From positions 1-64,000 of the forward strand of contig NZ_WOTG01000010.1 of NCBI RefSeq assembly GCF_011516925.1: a DNA stretch of 64,000 nucleotides, written 5' to 3'. This stretch comes from Acetobacter fabarum. Lineage in GTDB: Bacteria; Pseudomonadota; Alphaproteobacteria; Acetobacterales; Acetobacteraceae. Shown piece after piece: positions 1 through 9,310 of this stretch. The stretch's first letter is position 1. Every line of letters begins with the position of its first letter. The position numbers were made by a program, and so were the translations under genes. The notes beneath the pieces are model-generated. The model was given only the letters and a program-made list of their open reading frames with translations, ran no database searches and was not told the DNA's origin.

Positions 1-61
1 GCGCCCATAATTCCAGTGTCTCTTCAACAGAGGCACCACCGGTCATCATATCCTGAATCAT
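1..61 (-). CDS. 5' end of a putative IS transposase (partial)
   Basis: An ATG at 61 opens a minus-strand frame that runs off the left edge; only about 20 residues are visible (MIQDMMTGGASVEETLELW and on). The N-terminal pattern (ETL-LWA) recalls N-termini of IS701-type DDE transposases, but that is from memory and the fragment is too short to prove it. The AT-rich stretch 62-106 and a CTAG at 107-110 would fit an IS end with a YTAR-type target duplication. It could instead be any other gene start. Confidence 0.35.
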   Translation of the reverse strand, partial: MIQDMMTGGASVEETLELWA

Positions 62-106
62 GGTTACCCATAGAGTCAGAACTCAATACAAAATGCAACT
101 GTAGTG
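1..106 (-). mobile_element. Possible terminus of an insertion sequence
   Basis: This is inferred from the transposase-like N-terminus at 1-61 and the noncoding tail ending in GTAGTG just before CTAG (107-110). IS701-family elements typically duplicate a 4-bp YTAR target, and CTAG fits. The other end lies outside the window, so neither the terminal inverted repeat nor the duplication can be confirmed. Confidence 0.25.
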
Positions 107-179
107 CTAGGCAGGTGCTTCTGGCCCTCCAGCCTGCGTGGGTTGAGGCACTATACCTGCCGGGGTTACCTTGCCATGC

Positions 180-1151
180 TCAGCCCGCCGGAGCGGGCGT
201 GGTGGCAGGCGCTGCCGGGGCTGGTTTGGATGTGCCGGGGGCCGCAAGAGGGGCATTATCCCGGCCGGAATAGCGGTCAATAATCTGCTTTGTGGCGGCG
301 GCGGCTTCCTGCGCTGCTGCTACGGCCACATCCCCCCAATACTGGTCGAGCGAATGGGCGTCTATGTCATGTAGTTGCGTGGCGGCTCCGGCTTCCTTGC
401 CGTTTGCATCCACAACATGCCAGACAATTTCGATATGTTCCTGAGGGTGCCCCGTAGTGCCAGCTGGGCCGGGCGTGAGCTTTACGGTGGTGCTTACAAT
501 AAAGTCGGCATTTTTGGCCGAGTTCTGGATTGTATCTTCACTATCCCGGAACGAGGCGGCAAAGGCTTGCGCCAGTGATGTGTTGCCATCGCCCGGAGCG
601 CCGGTAACGCCTGTAAAATACACCCGCGCGGCCCGGTGCTTAAGGCTGTGTGGGTCCTTGTCCATATCATCAGCCTGAATACCCGTCAGCACCGCGGCAA
701 TGCGGCTTGCCGCATCCTGCGCAACCAGCGTGAAGAATGGCCCGTTCCCCGCAGACCATTGCTCCACTGGAACCGGCTGGCCCTCCTGCGTGGCGCGAAC
801 CGTGTTTTTGGGGGTCATGACCGTATAAATGGGTACAACCTGCCCGTTGCGCAGCTCGGCCCGCATGTTCAGCCACCAATCCCCCTTGCGTGTGGGCTGG
901 GCAATGGCTGGAATGGTCTGCTGGAGAAGTGCCTGTGCGACATCCTTGGCCCACAGGCTGGCATTGGCGTCGGAGAGTAGGGCATTGGGTGGGGTGGGTA
1001 CATCCAGCCGTGCAGGGGGCGCATTGGTAGCCAGTCCCGGCCCGTTTTTGCCTGAATGTGCAAACGGGTGTGGCACATCAAGGCAGCCGCCCAGCAAAAG
1101 CAGGGCGGAACAGGAAAAGGCTAGGCGTAAAGGCTGCTGGCGGCGTTTCAT
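180..1151 (-). CDS. Predicted lipoprotein, function unknown
   Basis: A 323-aa protein with a lipoprotein signal: basic N-terminus, hydrophobic stretch and an LLGGC lipobox with Cys23 as the probable lipidated residue. The mature part has no domain I recognise; it contains a DWWLNMRAEL segment, a possible beta-rich middle, and a Pro/Ala-rich C-terminal tail (last 25 or so residues) typical of a linker or disordered end. Its ATG overlaps the pgeF stop as ATGA (1148-1151), so it is translationally coupled as the last gene of lgt-midA-pgeF. Membership in an operon that starts with lgt, whose product lipidates such proteins, is suggestive but not proof of a linked role. Confidence 0.85.
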   Translation of the reverse strand: MKRRQQPLRLAFSCSALLLLGGCLDVPHPFAHSGKNGPGLATNAPPARLDVPTPPNALLSDANASLWAKDVAQALLQQTIPAIAQPTRKGDWWLNMRAELRNGQVVPIYTVMTPKNTVRATQEGQPVPVEQWSAGNGPFFTLVAQDAASRIAAVLTGIQADDMDKDPHSLKHRAARVYFTGVTGAPGDGNTSLAQAFAASFRDSEDTIQNSAKNADFIVSTTVKLTPGPAGTTGHPQEHIEIVWHVVDANGKEAGAATQLHDIDAHSLDQYWGDVAVAAAQEAAAATKQIIDRYSGRDNAPLAAPGTSKPAPAAPATTPAPAG

Positions 1152-1951
1152 CCGTTACGGGTTCCCGTGGCGATAACAGAAATCTGGTGTCCAATGGGGC
1201 CGCCCCCCGCCAGCGTGCGCCGCCGGTGGCTGAAAAAACGTGTCTCGTCACTCAGTGTGTCCACGCCCAGAGCGGCTACATGTTTGAGCCCTGCACGTTG
1301 CAGGCGAAAAACACACCATCCGGCCAGATCAAACTGGTAATGGCCTGCCTGTTTGCCGGGGGCAAAAAAACGGGCAGCCTGTTTGTCAGCGCTTGTAATG
1401 GCGGTGTGCATGTCCTCGGCTGTTTCATAGCTTTCCTGCGCAATGCAGGGGCCAACTACGGCGCGTATATCTTCCCGCACGGCACCAAGGGGGAGCATGG
1501 CCTCTATTGTTGCTTCCAGCACACCACTTAATGCACCGCGCCAGCCTGCATGGGCCGCGCCAACAACGGTGCCCTGTGCAGTGCTGAACAGGACCGGGGC
1601 ACAGTCTGCCGTAATCACCCCTATGGCCAGTGCGGGGTTGCTGGTTACCAGTGCATCTGCCTCAGCGCCGGTGCCCGCAGGCCACGGGCTGGTAGCCGTC
1701 ACAACGACTGGGCCATGCACCTGTGTTACACCCAGCAGGCAGTCTGCCTGCACACCCATATGGCTGGCAACAAGCTGGCGGTTGCGTGCCAGATTTTCTG
1801 CGCTGTCCCCTGATCGGGTGGAGCAGTTCAGGCTGGCATACGGGCCGCTGGACACACCGCCTTCACGCGTAAAAAAGCCATGCCGGGCTTGCCCCAGCAG
1901 GGGGCTGGTCAGGGGTGCCAGACCAGTGGGGGCGGTGGAGGAGCAGCTCAT
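1148..1951 (-). CDS. pgeF: YfiH/LACC1-family protein (peptidoglycan editing factor / purine nucleoside phosphorylase)
   Basis: A 267-aa protein with the multicopper-like YfiH fold. Hallmarks are visible: GFFTREGGVS near the N-terminus, QVHG, TADCAPVL, AAHAGWRG and VGPCI, which supply the conserved His/Cys metal site. Family members have been described as purine nucleoside/adenosine-cleaving enzymes and, in E. coli, as a factor that removes mis-incorporated serine from peptidoglycan precursors. Length fits the family. The start overlaps the midA stop (ATGA at 1948-1951), placing it third in the lgt-midA-pgeF-lipoprotein operon. Family assignment is firm; which activity matters in this organism is not visible. 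Confidence 0.93.
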   Translation of the reverse strand: MSCSSTAPTGLAPLTSPLLGQARHGFFTREGGVSSGPYASLNCSTRSGDSAENLARNRQLVASHMGVQADCLLGVTQVHGPVVVTATSPWPAGTGAEADALVTSNPALAIGVITADCAPVLFSTAQGTVVGAAHAGWRGALSGVLEATIEAMLPLGAVREDIRAVVGPCIAQESYETAEDMHTAITSADKQAARFFAPGKQAGHYQFDLAGWCVFRLQRAGLKHVAALGVDTLSDETRFFSHRRRTLAGGGPIGHQISVIATGTRNG

Positions 1952-2976
1952 GCAACCGGACCTTTCGTAAAGCCGGGAGGCGTAGGCAGGGAGGGGCTGG
2001 CCAGCGCCATGACCTTGAACAGATGCCCCATTTTATCTGGTGCGACCAGCCGGTTTGCGGCCGAACGCAGCATGGCTGCATCCTGTGGTGCGGCGTTGCG
2101 TGCCAGTTGCTCGGTGCGTTCCATAATGCCCAGATGCTGCAAAAAATCACCCTGATCTTCGGTCCCGTAAGTGGCGGCCTCGCCTTTGCGGGCTACGGCC
2201 AGCAGGGCTGTAAAATCGACATGGGTGGTCAGGTCTGCCTCACCTTCCTCCGCCTGAAGCGGATGGGTCGGGCGGGCATGGCGCAGCGCCTGAAGCGAAT
2301 CCCCGGTGGAGCTTGTGTTGTGCCCATAGTCAATAAACAGCGCCACACCGGGGGAATGGGTAAACCTGTGGGCAAGGCCACGCACAATATGCTGGGCCTG
2401 TTCGCAGACTTCCACAACCGTATTGGGTTCGAGCACACGGCTGTCCGGCAGGGTAGGCGGGGGGCAGGCGATCAGCTCCAGCGTCTTGTTGGCCACATAA
2501 TGCTCATGCCAGCCCGTGCTGGTCTGGATGAACTGCCGCACGGGCAGGGCGTCCAGAAACTCGTTGGCCAGCAGGATCATGGGGCTGGCGGGTATGTCCT
2601 CGACGTGTTTGTGCCACACGGGCTGCGTGTAAGGCTGCAGTATTTCTGCCTGCACCTGCCGCAGCCGGGGGGATGTTTCGACCAGATGCACACTGAGCGC
2701 CTGCGCCATGGCAGGGGCCTGACGGGTGATGACACGCAGGGCATCGGCCATGAGTGTGCCCCGCCCTGGACCTGCTTCGGCCAGAATGATCTTGGCGGGG
2801 CTGCCCATGCCCTGCCACACCGTAATGGCCCACGCCCCCAGCAGTTCGCCAAAAACCTGAGAAATTTCTGGCGCGGTAATAAAGTCCGACAGGAACGGTG
2901 TCTCGGCGTAATACTGGGCGTTTACCCGTGCCATAAAGTGGTCAAGTCGCTCTGCGTGGTAGATGTGTGGTGCCAT
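1948..2976 (-). CDS. MidA/NDUFAF7-family SAM-dependent methyltransferase
   Basis: 342 aa of the DUF185/MidA family: an N-terminal region with FITAPEISQVFGELLG, the family signature, then a SAM-binding motif AEAGPGRGTLMADAL, and later VALFIDYGHN. The mitochondrial homologue NDUFAF7 methylates an arginine of complex I subunit NDUFS2; bacterial substrates are less certain. The N-terminus is slightly shorter than many homologues, which carry about 20 more residues before the YYA motif. It sits 8 bp downstream of lgt and overlaps pgeF by 4 bp, so it is co-transcribed with both. Confidence 0.92.
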   Translation of the reverse strand: MAPHIYHAERLDHFMARVNAQYYAETPFLSDFITAPEISQVFGELLGAWAITVWQGMGSPAKIILAEAGPGRGTLMADALRVITRQAPAMAQALSVHLVETSPRLRQVQAEILQPYTQPVWHKHVEDIPASPMILLANEFLDALPVRQFIQTSTGWHEHYVANKTLELIACPPPTLPDSRVLEPNTVVEVCEQAQHIVRGLAHRFTHSPGVALFIDYGHNTSSTGDSLQALRHARPTHPLQAEEGEADLTTHVDFTALLAVARKGEAATYGTEDQGDFLQHLGIMERTEQLARNAAPQDAAMLRSAANRLVAPDKMGHLFKVMALASPSLPTPPGFTKGPVA

Positions 2977-2984
2977 AGGTCCGT

Positions 2985-3833
2985 TCAGTTTTTTTCAGCG
3001 GGTTGATCTTGCGGGTCGGGCAGGCCGACGTAAATGGGCTGGCGGCGGGCGTACAGCATCAGGCCAATGCCTGCGACCAGCATGGGCAGGCAGAGCAGCT
3101 GCCCCATGGTAATGCCGCCGGGCAGGTAGCCGAGAAAGGAATCCGGCTCGCGAAAGAACTCGCAAAAGGATCGTGCACAGCCATATCCTGCCAGAAACAT
3201 GCCAGCCAGAAAACCGGGATGTTCCCGTACCGACAGACGGCGGGAGGCGGTAAACAGGATTAAAAACAGCAAAAGCCCTTCGGTCAGGGATTCATAAAGC
3301 TGGGAAGGATGGCGCGGGATTGGCCCCCCGGTAGGGAAAATCATGGCCCAGGGCAGGCTTGCCGGGGCCTCGCGGCCCCAGAGTTCCCCGTTAATGAAGT
3401 TGGCCAGACGCCCCAGCCCCAGCCCGATGGGAACAGCCACGGTCACGCGGTCTGCAAAAGCCAGAAAGTTTAGCTTATACCGCCACGTAAACAGCACCAT
3501 GGCGGTAATGACCCCGAGCGCGCCCCCATGGAAGGACATGCCCCCATGCCACACTTCCAGTATGGAAAGCGGATGGCTGAGGTAATAGCTGGGCTGGTAG
3601 AACAGCACGTAACCAAGCCGCCCGCCCACAAGCACGCCAATGGTGACCCATGTTAAAAAGTCGTCCGCCAGTTCTGTTGTGCCAGCCCGCGGGCGCAGGG
3701 CCAGCAGCTTACGGAGCAGCATGATGCCCAGCACAATGCCCAGAATATAAGACAGCGCATACCAGCGAACGGCCAATGGCCCGAAATGCACCAGCACCGG
3801 GTCGAACTGTGGAAACATCAGAACAGGAAGCAT
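2985..3833 (-). CDS. lgt: Prolipoprotein diacylglyceryl transferase
   Basis: 282 aa, multi-pass inner membrane enzyme that moves diacylglycerol from phosphatidylglycerol to the lipobox cysteine of prolipoproteins. Visible Lgt signatures: RWYALSYILGI, GGMSFHGGALG, the GRLANFINGELWG motif around the catalytic region, and HPSQLYE. About seven hydrophobic segments are evident, as expected. It is the first gene of the lgt-midA-pgeF-lipoprotein operon. Start chosen at 3833; a second ATG at 3818 is possible, and neither has a strong ribosome binding site. Confidence 0.97.
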   Translation of the reverse strand: MLPVLMFPQFDPVLVHFGPLAVRWYALSYILGIVLGIMLLRKLLALRPRAGTTELADDFLTWVTIGVLVGGRLGYVLFYQPSYYLSHPLSILEVWHGGMSFHGGALGVITAMVLFTWRYKLNFLAFADRVTVAVPIGLGLGRLANFINGELWGREAPASLPWAMIFPTGGPIPRHPSQLYESLTEGLLLFLILFTASRRLSVREHPGFLAGMFLAGYGCARSFCEFFREPDSFLGYLPGGITMGQLLCLPMLVAGIGLMLYARRQPIYVGLPDPQDQPAEKN

Positions 3834-4091
3834 GGAAAGGTCAATCCGGTGCGTGAGGGGCCAGAGGTCGGGGCGGCCTGCGCTTGGGTGGACCAGAGCA
3901 GGAACCGGCCCACCAAGGGGTGGGGCTTAGGCGGGACTATAAAGGGCGTGCCTGTTCCCTCCAACCCAGCAAATGCGCGGCAGCGTATTTGAACGCGCAA
4001 AAACAGGGCAATAAGCTGGTAGTCAGGGCGGTGTCAGTTTTCTATCATGCCCGCTATTATCCCTTTTTGAGAAGACAGAAGGTTTTTACCC

Positions 4092-4388
4092 ATGAGCGAT
4101 GAAATTACGGTCGTTGCCGTTCTCAAGACCAAAGTGGGCTGTGAGGATGCGGTTGCAAAAGCCATGGCGGCCTGTGCACCCGCGTCGCGCGCGGAGGCTA
4201 CAAACCGCCAGTATGTTCCCAACCGGGATCTGGATGACCCGCAGACACTGATTTTTATTGAACGCTGGGCCAGCCGGCAGGCTCTGGCTGACCATATGGA
4301 AACACCGCACTTCAAACAACTGGCTGCCGCACTGGAAGGCAAGCTGGAAGCGCCCTTGCAGGTGCATATTCTGCAACCTGTCGCCTGA
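4092..4388 (+). CDS. Antibiotic biosynthesis monooxygenase (ABM) domain protein
   Basis: A 98-aa single-domain ferredoxin-like alpha/beta protein. The order VVAVLKTKVGCED, NRDLDDPQTLIFIERWASRQALADHMETPHFKQL is typical of ABM/quinol monooxygenase (YgiN-like) proteins, which act as dimers on quinols or other small aromatics, often without a cofactor. A purine-rich AAGG lies about 9 nt before the ATG. It is transcribed alone and shares a bidirectional terminator with the convergent lactate permease. The substrate cannot be read from the sequence. Confidence 0.88.
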   Translation: MSDEITVVAVLKTKVGCEDAVAKAMAACAPASRAEATNRQYVPNRDLDDPQTLIFIERWASRQALADHMETPHFKQLAAALEGKLEAPLQVHILQPVA

Positions 4389-4398
4389 AGCCAAAAAG

Positions 4399-4432
4399 CC
4401 CCCGCGCTCCCCGGCAAAAGGGAGCGCGGGGG
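4399..4432. terminator. Bidirectional terminator between ABM gene and lctP
   Basis: A perfect 13-bp GC-rich inverted repeat (4399-4411 and 4420-4432) with an 8-nt loop lies between two convergent stop codons. A-rich sequence to its left gives a U tract for the minus-strand transcript. Confidence 0.8.
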
Positions 4433-4438
4433 TTGTGA

Positions 4439-6034
4439 CTAACGCAGGACAAACTGCTGGATAACCACCAGCACTCCCATGCAGAAGGTCAGGAACAGGC
4501 TGTGCTTGAATGTGCGCGCCAGCACAACACCCTCCTGCCCTTTGAGTGAGGTTACGGATACACCGGTAGTAATGTTCTGGGGTGAGATCATCTTGCCCAT
4601 GACCCCGCCAGAGGAATTGGCCGAGGCAAACAGAACCGGGTCAAGCGAGAGCTGGTGGGCGGCAGCCACCTGAAGGTTGCCAAAGAGCGCATTGCCCGAT
4701 GTGTCGCTCCCGGTCAGGAAGACAGCCACCCAGCCCAGAAAGACCGAAACAAGCGGGAAGAACATGCCGGTGGAAGATACCGCATAGCCCAGCGTGTAGG
4801 TCATGCCCGAATAGTTCATCAAAAACGCCAGACCAATGGTCAGTGCTACGGTTACAACCGCCAGCCATGCCTGCCGCACGGTGGTGACAATGGCCGCACC
4901 AAACTGGCGCAAGGTAGTGCGGGTGAGCAGGGCGCTCAGAATGGCGGAAACCAGAATGGCCGTGCCCGTGCCAAGGGGTTCAAACTTCCAGACCGCAGCA
5001 TAAACGGATTTGTACAGCGATATGAAAACAGCATTGTCCAGCCCCGGCCAGTGTATGGGCAACGCGCCAATACGGGCAACGTGCAGTGCGTCCCACGCGA
5101 TAACAACGGCAATAACCGTAACCCACGGAATCCAGCCCTGCCAGAGCGGCACGGGGGCTGCGTTGGCGGGTTTTTCCGCATTTATCCGGCTAAGGTCTAT
5201 GGCATATGCCGGGTCCGGCGCAGGCTGCCAGAAGCGCAGGAACACAATGCTGGCCACAAGAGATACGCTGGAAGACAGCACATTGCTCAGGCTGTACAGC
5301 CCCGCGCCGGAAATGACGAGCAGGGTCAGGGCAAAGCTTCCACCAGCTACAAGCAGAATGGGCCATGTCTGCCGTATGGAGCGCCACCCACCGTAAAGCG
5401 CCATAACATAAAACGGAATAAGGCAAGCAAAGGGGGTCAGCTGGCGGCCAATGGTTGCACCAAGCACATCTGGCGGCAGCCCGGTAATGGAGCCCAGCAC
5501 GGTTACGGGGATGCCCAGGCCCCCAAAAGCCACGGGTGCTGAATTGAAGATGAGCACATAGGTTAGCGCATCCAGTGCGGGAAAACCCAGCATGATCAGC
5601 AACGCACTTGTAATGGCAACGGGTGTGCCAAACCCGGCAACCCCTTCCAGCGCTGCGCTGAAGCAGAACCCAAGCACGATCAGGATTATGCGGCGGTCAT
5701 TGGGGACATGCCGGATAATCCAGCCCCTGAACGCATCAAACCGGCCGTTATGTACGGCAACGTTAAACAGCAGCAGGGCGCACAGCGCGATCCACATGAC
5801 CGGCAGCAGCGAAAAAACCATGCCGTTGGTTATGCTGGCCACAGCCAGTGCAGGGGGCAGGCCCCATAGGCCAATGGCAATAACCAGCCCCACGGCCAGC
5901 CCCCCAAGGGAGGATTGCCAGGCGGGACGGCGCAAAACCCCCATAAGGAACAGGGTAACAAGAATGGGGCAGGCTGCAACAATAAAGGAAAGCAGCAGGC
6001 TGTGACCCACAGGAGCAAGAGGCTGTATGAACAT
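4439..6034 (-). CDS. lctP: L-lactate permease (LctP family)
   Basis: 531 aa from the ATG at 6034 (MFIQPLAPVGHS). A longer in-frame start at 6142 adds 36 residues unlike the family and is disfavoured. The protein is almost entirely hydrophobic with about 13-14 membrane segments and carries LctP family stretches (AALEGVAGFGTPVAI, NSAPVAFGGLGIPV, GSDTSGNALFGNLQ, ANSSGGVMGKMISPQNI). It imports L-lactate (and often D-lactate or glycolate) by proton symport. No lactate dehydrogenase gene is adjacent; the ABM gene is convergent. Lactate is a main carbon source of acetic acid bacteria in food fermentations. Confidence 0.95.
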   Translation of the reverse strand: MFIQPLAPVGHSLLLSFIVAACPILVTLFLMGVLRRPAWQSSLGGLAVGLVIAIGLWGLPPALAVASITNGMVFSLLPVMWIALCALLLFNVAVHNGRFDAFRGWIIRHVPNDRRIILIVLGFCFSAALEGVAGFGTPVAITSALLIMLGFPALDALTYVLIFNSAPVAFGGLGIPVTVLGSITGLPPDVLGATIGRQLTPFACLIPFYVMALYGGWRSIRQTWPILLVAGGSFALTLLVISGAGLYSLSNVLSSSVSLVASIVFLRFWQPAPDPAYAIDLSRINAEKPANAAPVPLWQGWIPWVTVIAVVIAWDALHVARIGALPIHWPGLDNAVFISLYKSVYAAVWKFEPLGTGTAILVSAILSALLTRTTLRQFGAAIVTTVRQAWLAVVTVALTIGLAFLMNYSGMTYTLGYAVSSTGMFFPLVSVFLGWVAVFLTGSDTSGNALFGNLQVAAAHQLSLDPVLFASANSSGGVMGKMISPQNITTGVSVTSLKGQEGVVLARTFKHSLFLTFCMGVLVVIQQFVLR

Positions 6035-6255
6035 GATTGTTCTCAAACAAGGCGTTGTACCTCTCTCGTGATGGAGAGAGCGTTTGAAGTAACGCGTGCT
6101 CCTGTGTGAAGATGCAATAAAATTTCGTGTTATATCATGCACGGTGTTCCTGCGAGCCGCCTGCGAGTGCGGTTTTTGCCGTGCAAACCCGCGGCCACAT
6201 GCTGCGTTCGGGTTAACATGGATTAAGTGTTGTGCGTTGTACGGAGGGCGGAGTT

Positions 6256-7593
6256 ATGGGGTCACGAAGAATATGGGTGGCGGGCGGTGCGCTGGTTGCG
6301 TTGGCTGCCGTGGTTGGTGGGGGTGTTCAGTATTCCCGCACAGAGCGGGCAAGGCTGGCTGTGGAGCAGGGTATGGGGCCTGCCCCCGAATTGCCCGCAC
6401 CTGCGCCAAGGCTGTTGCCTACGGTTAACATTGCCAACCCCATAGGCTGGGACAAGGGGGAACACCCAACCCCTGCCCCCGGGCTTGATGTTGCGGCTTT
6501 TGCATCGGGGCTGGATCATCCGCGTTGGCTCTATGTCCTGCCCAATGGGGATGTATTGGTCGCCCAGAGCAACTCTCCGGGAACGGATATACAAACATTC
6601 AAGAACCGTATTGCCAGTTTTGTTATGGGGGCTGTTGGCGCGGGGGAACCCAGCCCCAACAGGATTATGCTCCTGCGTGATGAAAAAGGGCAGGGGAGAG
6701 CAACACTGCAAACGGTCCTGCTGGACCATCTCTACTCCCCATTTGGCATGGCGCTGGTCGGGAATGACCTTTACGTGGCAAACGCCAATGCCATTGTAAA
6801 ATTCCCCTACCATCCGGGGGATACGCATATTACGGCCGAACCTGTAAAAGTGGCTGATCTGCCCGCAGGGTATAACCACCACTGGACCAAAAACATTCTG
6901 GCCAGCCCGGATGGGCGTTTTTTATATGTGACCGTCGGCTCCAACAGTAATGTGGCCGAACACGGCATGGCGGTGGAGGAAGGCCGCGCACGGATTGACA
7001 GGCTGGACCTACAAACCGGAAAGCTGGAGCCATATGCAACAGGTTTGCGTAACCCGAATGGCATGGGGTGGGAGCCCAAAACCGGTGCCTTATGGGTGGC
7101 AGTCAATGAACGTGATGAAATTGGCAGTGACCTTGTGCCGGATTACATGACATCGGTGCAGGAGGGAGGGTTTTACGGCTGGCCCTATAGTTATTACGGC
7201 CAGCATGTAGATGTGCGGGTGAGCCCACCACGCCCCGATCTGGTCGCTACCGCATTGGTGCCTGATTATGCGCTCGGCCCGCATACCGCATCCCTCGGCC
7301 TGACATTTACAGATACCGCACGGCTTTTGCCTGAAGCCATGCGTCAGGGGGTTATGGTTGGGCAGCACGGGTCTTGGAACCGGCGGCCCAAAAGTGGTTA
7401 CAGGGTCATTTATGTTCCCTTTAACGCGGGCAAACCCGATGGCGCTGCACAGGAAGTGCTGACAGGCTTCCTCACCCCTGATCAGGAACATGTGCATGGG
7501 CGGCCTGTGGGCGTGGCCATTGACCAGAATGGCGCGCTCCTTGTTGCCGATGATGTGGGGAATACCATCTGGCGCGTGACCGAAGCGCCCTGA
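6256..7593 (+). CDS. L-sorbosone dehydrogenase-like PQQ/beta-propeller protein
   Basis: 445 aa from the ATG at 6256, which has a strong purine-rich binding site (GGAGGGCGGAG) just upstream; an earlier in-frame start at 6232 lacks one. An N-terminal membrane anchor or signal (residues about 7-25) exports it to the periplasm. The rest is a six-bladed propeller of the glucose/sorbosone dehydrogenase family: [59 protein letters not shown], and a C-terminal [16 protein letters not shown]. Such proteins oxidise sugars or aldoses with PQQ, but many relatives have unknown substrates. A short inverted repeat overlaps its stop (7586-7606). Confidence 0.88.
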   Translation: MGSRRIWVAGGALVALAAVVGGGVQYSRTERARLAVEQGMGPAPELPAPAPRLLPTVNIANPIGWDKGEHPTPAPGLDVAAFASGLDHPRWLYVLPNGDVLVAQSNSPGTDIQTFKNRIASFVMGAVGAGEPSPNRIMLLRDEKGQGRATLQTVLLDHLYSPFGMALVGNDLYVANANAIVKFPYHPGDTHITAEPVKVADLPAGYNHHWTKNILASPDGRFLYVTVGSNSNVAEHGMAVEEGRARIDRLDLQTGKLEPYATGLRNPNGMGWEPKTGALWVAVNERDEIGSDLVPDYMTSVQEGGFYGWPYSYYGQHVDVRVSPPRPDLVATALVPDYALGPHTASLGLTFTDTARLLPEAMRQGVMVGQHGSWNRRPKSGYRVIYVPFNAGKPDGAAQEVLTGFLTPDQEHVHGRPVGVAIDQNGALLVADDVGNTIWRVTEAP

Positions 7594-7606
7594 GTAGTTC
7601 AGGGCG
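7586..7606 (+). terminator. Stem-loop overlapping the stop codon
   Basis: CGCCCTGA (7586-7593) pairs with TCAGGGCG (7599-7606) over a 5-nt loop; T-rich sequence follows only after about 10 nt, so it is a weak terminator candidate for the dehydrogenase-like gene. Confidence 0.45.
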
Positions 7607-7744
7607 GGGGGCGTGTTTGGTTTTTTGTGTCCTTGCGTCCGGGGCGGGATAATGAAACTCTGCAGGCATGAAATTGGCGGAATGTTTGTATTTCCGCCGT
7701 TTTTTGCAATGTGGGGCGCTTAAGCCCCGTATAAGGGGTCTTTT

Positions 7745-8929
7745 ATGAAATCCGTCCCACGTCTTGTTGCTGCTGTTTCCCTGCTTGCTCTGGCGGCATG
7801 CCAGACGCCAGCACCGCAGGTTCCGGCCCCACCTGTGCCGGTTAGTGGTGCATTAACGCAGCACCAGCCGCTAGCTCCCGCGTTGGGGGTTACGGGGAGT
7901 GGTCCGGCTTTTAGCATTAAGTATCTGTCCACCAATGGGGTGTCAGGTGTTGGGCTGGTGCCGGTTACGGGGGTTGTTATTTACCCTGCGGGCCCGGCCC
8001 CACAGGGTGGCTGGCCTGTTGTGGCATGGGCACACGGTACGGTGGGGGTTGCCAATAGTTGCGCGCCCTCTCTCAACCCCCGCTCCACACGGGACCAGAC
8101 ATATCTGAGTGAGTGGCTGCGCCGTGGGTTTGCTATTGTCGCAACCGATTATCAGGGCTTGGGGAGCGATGGCACACACCCGTACCTGAACGCTCGGACA
8201 GAAGCTTACAGTGTGCTTGATGGGGTAAAGGCTGCACTGGCCGGTCTGCCCGACCTGAGCAACAATATCATGATTGTGGGGCAGTCGCAGGGGGCGGGGG
8301 CGGCTTTTGCCTCCGCGGCGTATGCCCCGGCATACGCTCCGGCATTGCATGTGCGTGGGGTGGTGGCCACGGGTATTCCCTACATGTCGCCCGAGGTTAT
8401 CAAGGCCGTGCTGCATGCCAAGCCGCAGAACAGTGCCAGCGGCATAGACCCGGTTGTTGCTTATGCCTTGCTGATTGGCGCATCCGAGGCCGGGCTTAAC
8501 CCTGCGTTCAATCCGGAGCAGGCCTTTACGCCGCGCGCCATGCCCGCATTCCATGCTGCATCGGAAATATGCGCTCGTCCGTTGATGGAGCGCATAAAAA
8601 CCGAAGGGCTGACGCGGGCCAATGCGTTTGAGCCAACTCTGCCACAGGCTTTGGCACCGGCGTTTAAAGGCATGCTGTTCCCTACGCTCAAGCTTGATGT
8701 GCCATTGTTCGTTGGCATTGGCATGACAGACAGGGACGTAGCACCCCAGGGGCAGCTTATGCTGGTCAAGGATGCCTGCAAGGCGGGCACAGTTGTGCAG
8801 GCTCATCTGTATAAGGGGCAGGACCATTCTCAGGCTGTTCTGGCATCCATGGTGGATTCCGCGGCCTTTACAGCAGCGGTTATGAGCGGCCAGCCCGTTC
8901 AGGCGGTATGCACGCCCGTTGCGCAGTAA
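7745..8929 (+). CDS. Lipase-like alpha/beta hydrolase lipoprotein
   Basis: 394 aa with a lipobox LALAAC (Cys19), so anchored in a membrane facing the periplasm or outside. The body matches the secretory lipase (LIP) family: WPVVAWAHGTVG (oxyanion region), ATDYQGLGSDGTHPY, the nucleophile elbow GQSQGAG with Ser181, a C-terminal acid in GIGMTDRDVAP and His in KGQDHSQAV. This supplies a complete Ser-Asp-His triad. Members hydrolyse esters or triglycerides; the substrate here is unknown. It is monocistronic, with a good terminator hairpin at 8949-8982. Confidence 0.88.
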   Translation: MKSVPRLVAAVSLLALAACQTPAPQVPAPPVPVSGALTQHQPLAPALGVTGSGPAFSIKYLSTNGVSGVGLVPVTGVVIYPAGPAPQGGWPVVAWAHGTVGVANSCAPSLNPRSTRDQTYLSEWLRRGFAIVATDYQGLGSDGTHPYLNARTEAYSVLDGVKAALAGLPDLSNNIMIVGQSQGAGAAFASAAYAPAYAPALHVRGVVATGIPYMSPEVIKAVLHAKPQNSASGIDPVVAYALLIGASEAGLNPAFNPEQAFTPRAMPAFHAASEICARPLMERIKTEGLTRANAFEPTLPQALAPAFKGMLFPTLKLDVPLFVGIGMTDRDVAPQGQLMLVKDACKAGTVVQAHLYKGQDHSQAVLASMVDSAAFTAAVMSGQPVQAVCTPVAQ

Positions 8930-8948
8930 GGTTATGTAAACAGCAGGC

Positions 8949-8982
8949 ATAAACCGGAACATTACGCAGTGTTCCGGTTTAT
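8949..8982 (+). terminator. Terminator-like hairpin after the lipase gene
   Basis: ATAAACCGGAACA (8949-8961) pairs perfectly with TGTTCCGGTTTAT (8970-8982) over an 8-nt loop. It is a strong stem with only a weak T tract. Confidence 0.6.
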
Positions 8983-9162
8983 CCAGAATATGAGCGGGGA
9001 TTTCAGGTGGTGCAGGTGCATGCCACGGTGTAACGCCCTTGGAACCCGCTTGTGGCCACAAAGCCAGAACAGTGCAGGCCTGAATTGGCAGCGTTGTTCC
9101 GGTGTGAACAGAAACAGCAAAACTGTTGTCTGTTTCAGGAATTTTCTATTTTAAGGAAAGTG

Positions 9163-9239
9163 TGGTGCACCCGAGAGGACTCGAACCTCTAACCCCCAGA
9201 TTCGTAGTCTGGTGCTCTATCCAGTTGAGCTACGGGTGC
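9163..9239 (-). tRNA. tRNA-Arg (anticodon ACG)
   Basis: The reverse complement folds as a full cloverleaf: acceptor GCACCCG/CGGGTGC, D arm with TAGCTCA, anticodon stem CCAGA/TCTGG around CT-ACG-AA, T arm GAGGTTCGAGTCCTC, and an encoded CCA end. The ACG anticodon reads CGN arginine codons after A34-to-inosine editing. Confidence 0.97.
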
Positions 9240-9310
9240 GCCGTGAGGGGGTGTTTAGCCGAGCATCCGGACCTCGGCAACCCCTAAAAATGATATTTTT
9301 GATTTTTTTT

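Noticed and set aside
1915-3006. 363-codon plus-strand frame across midA
   Set aside because: Shadow of the midA/pgeF genes on the other strand; no family features.
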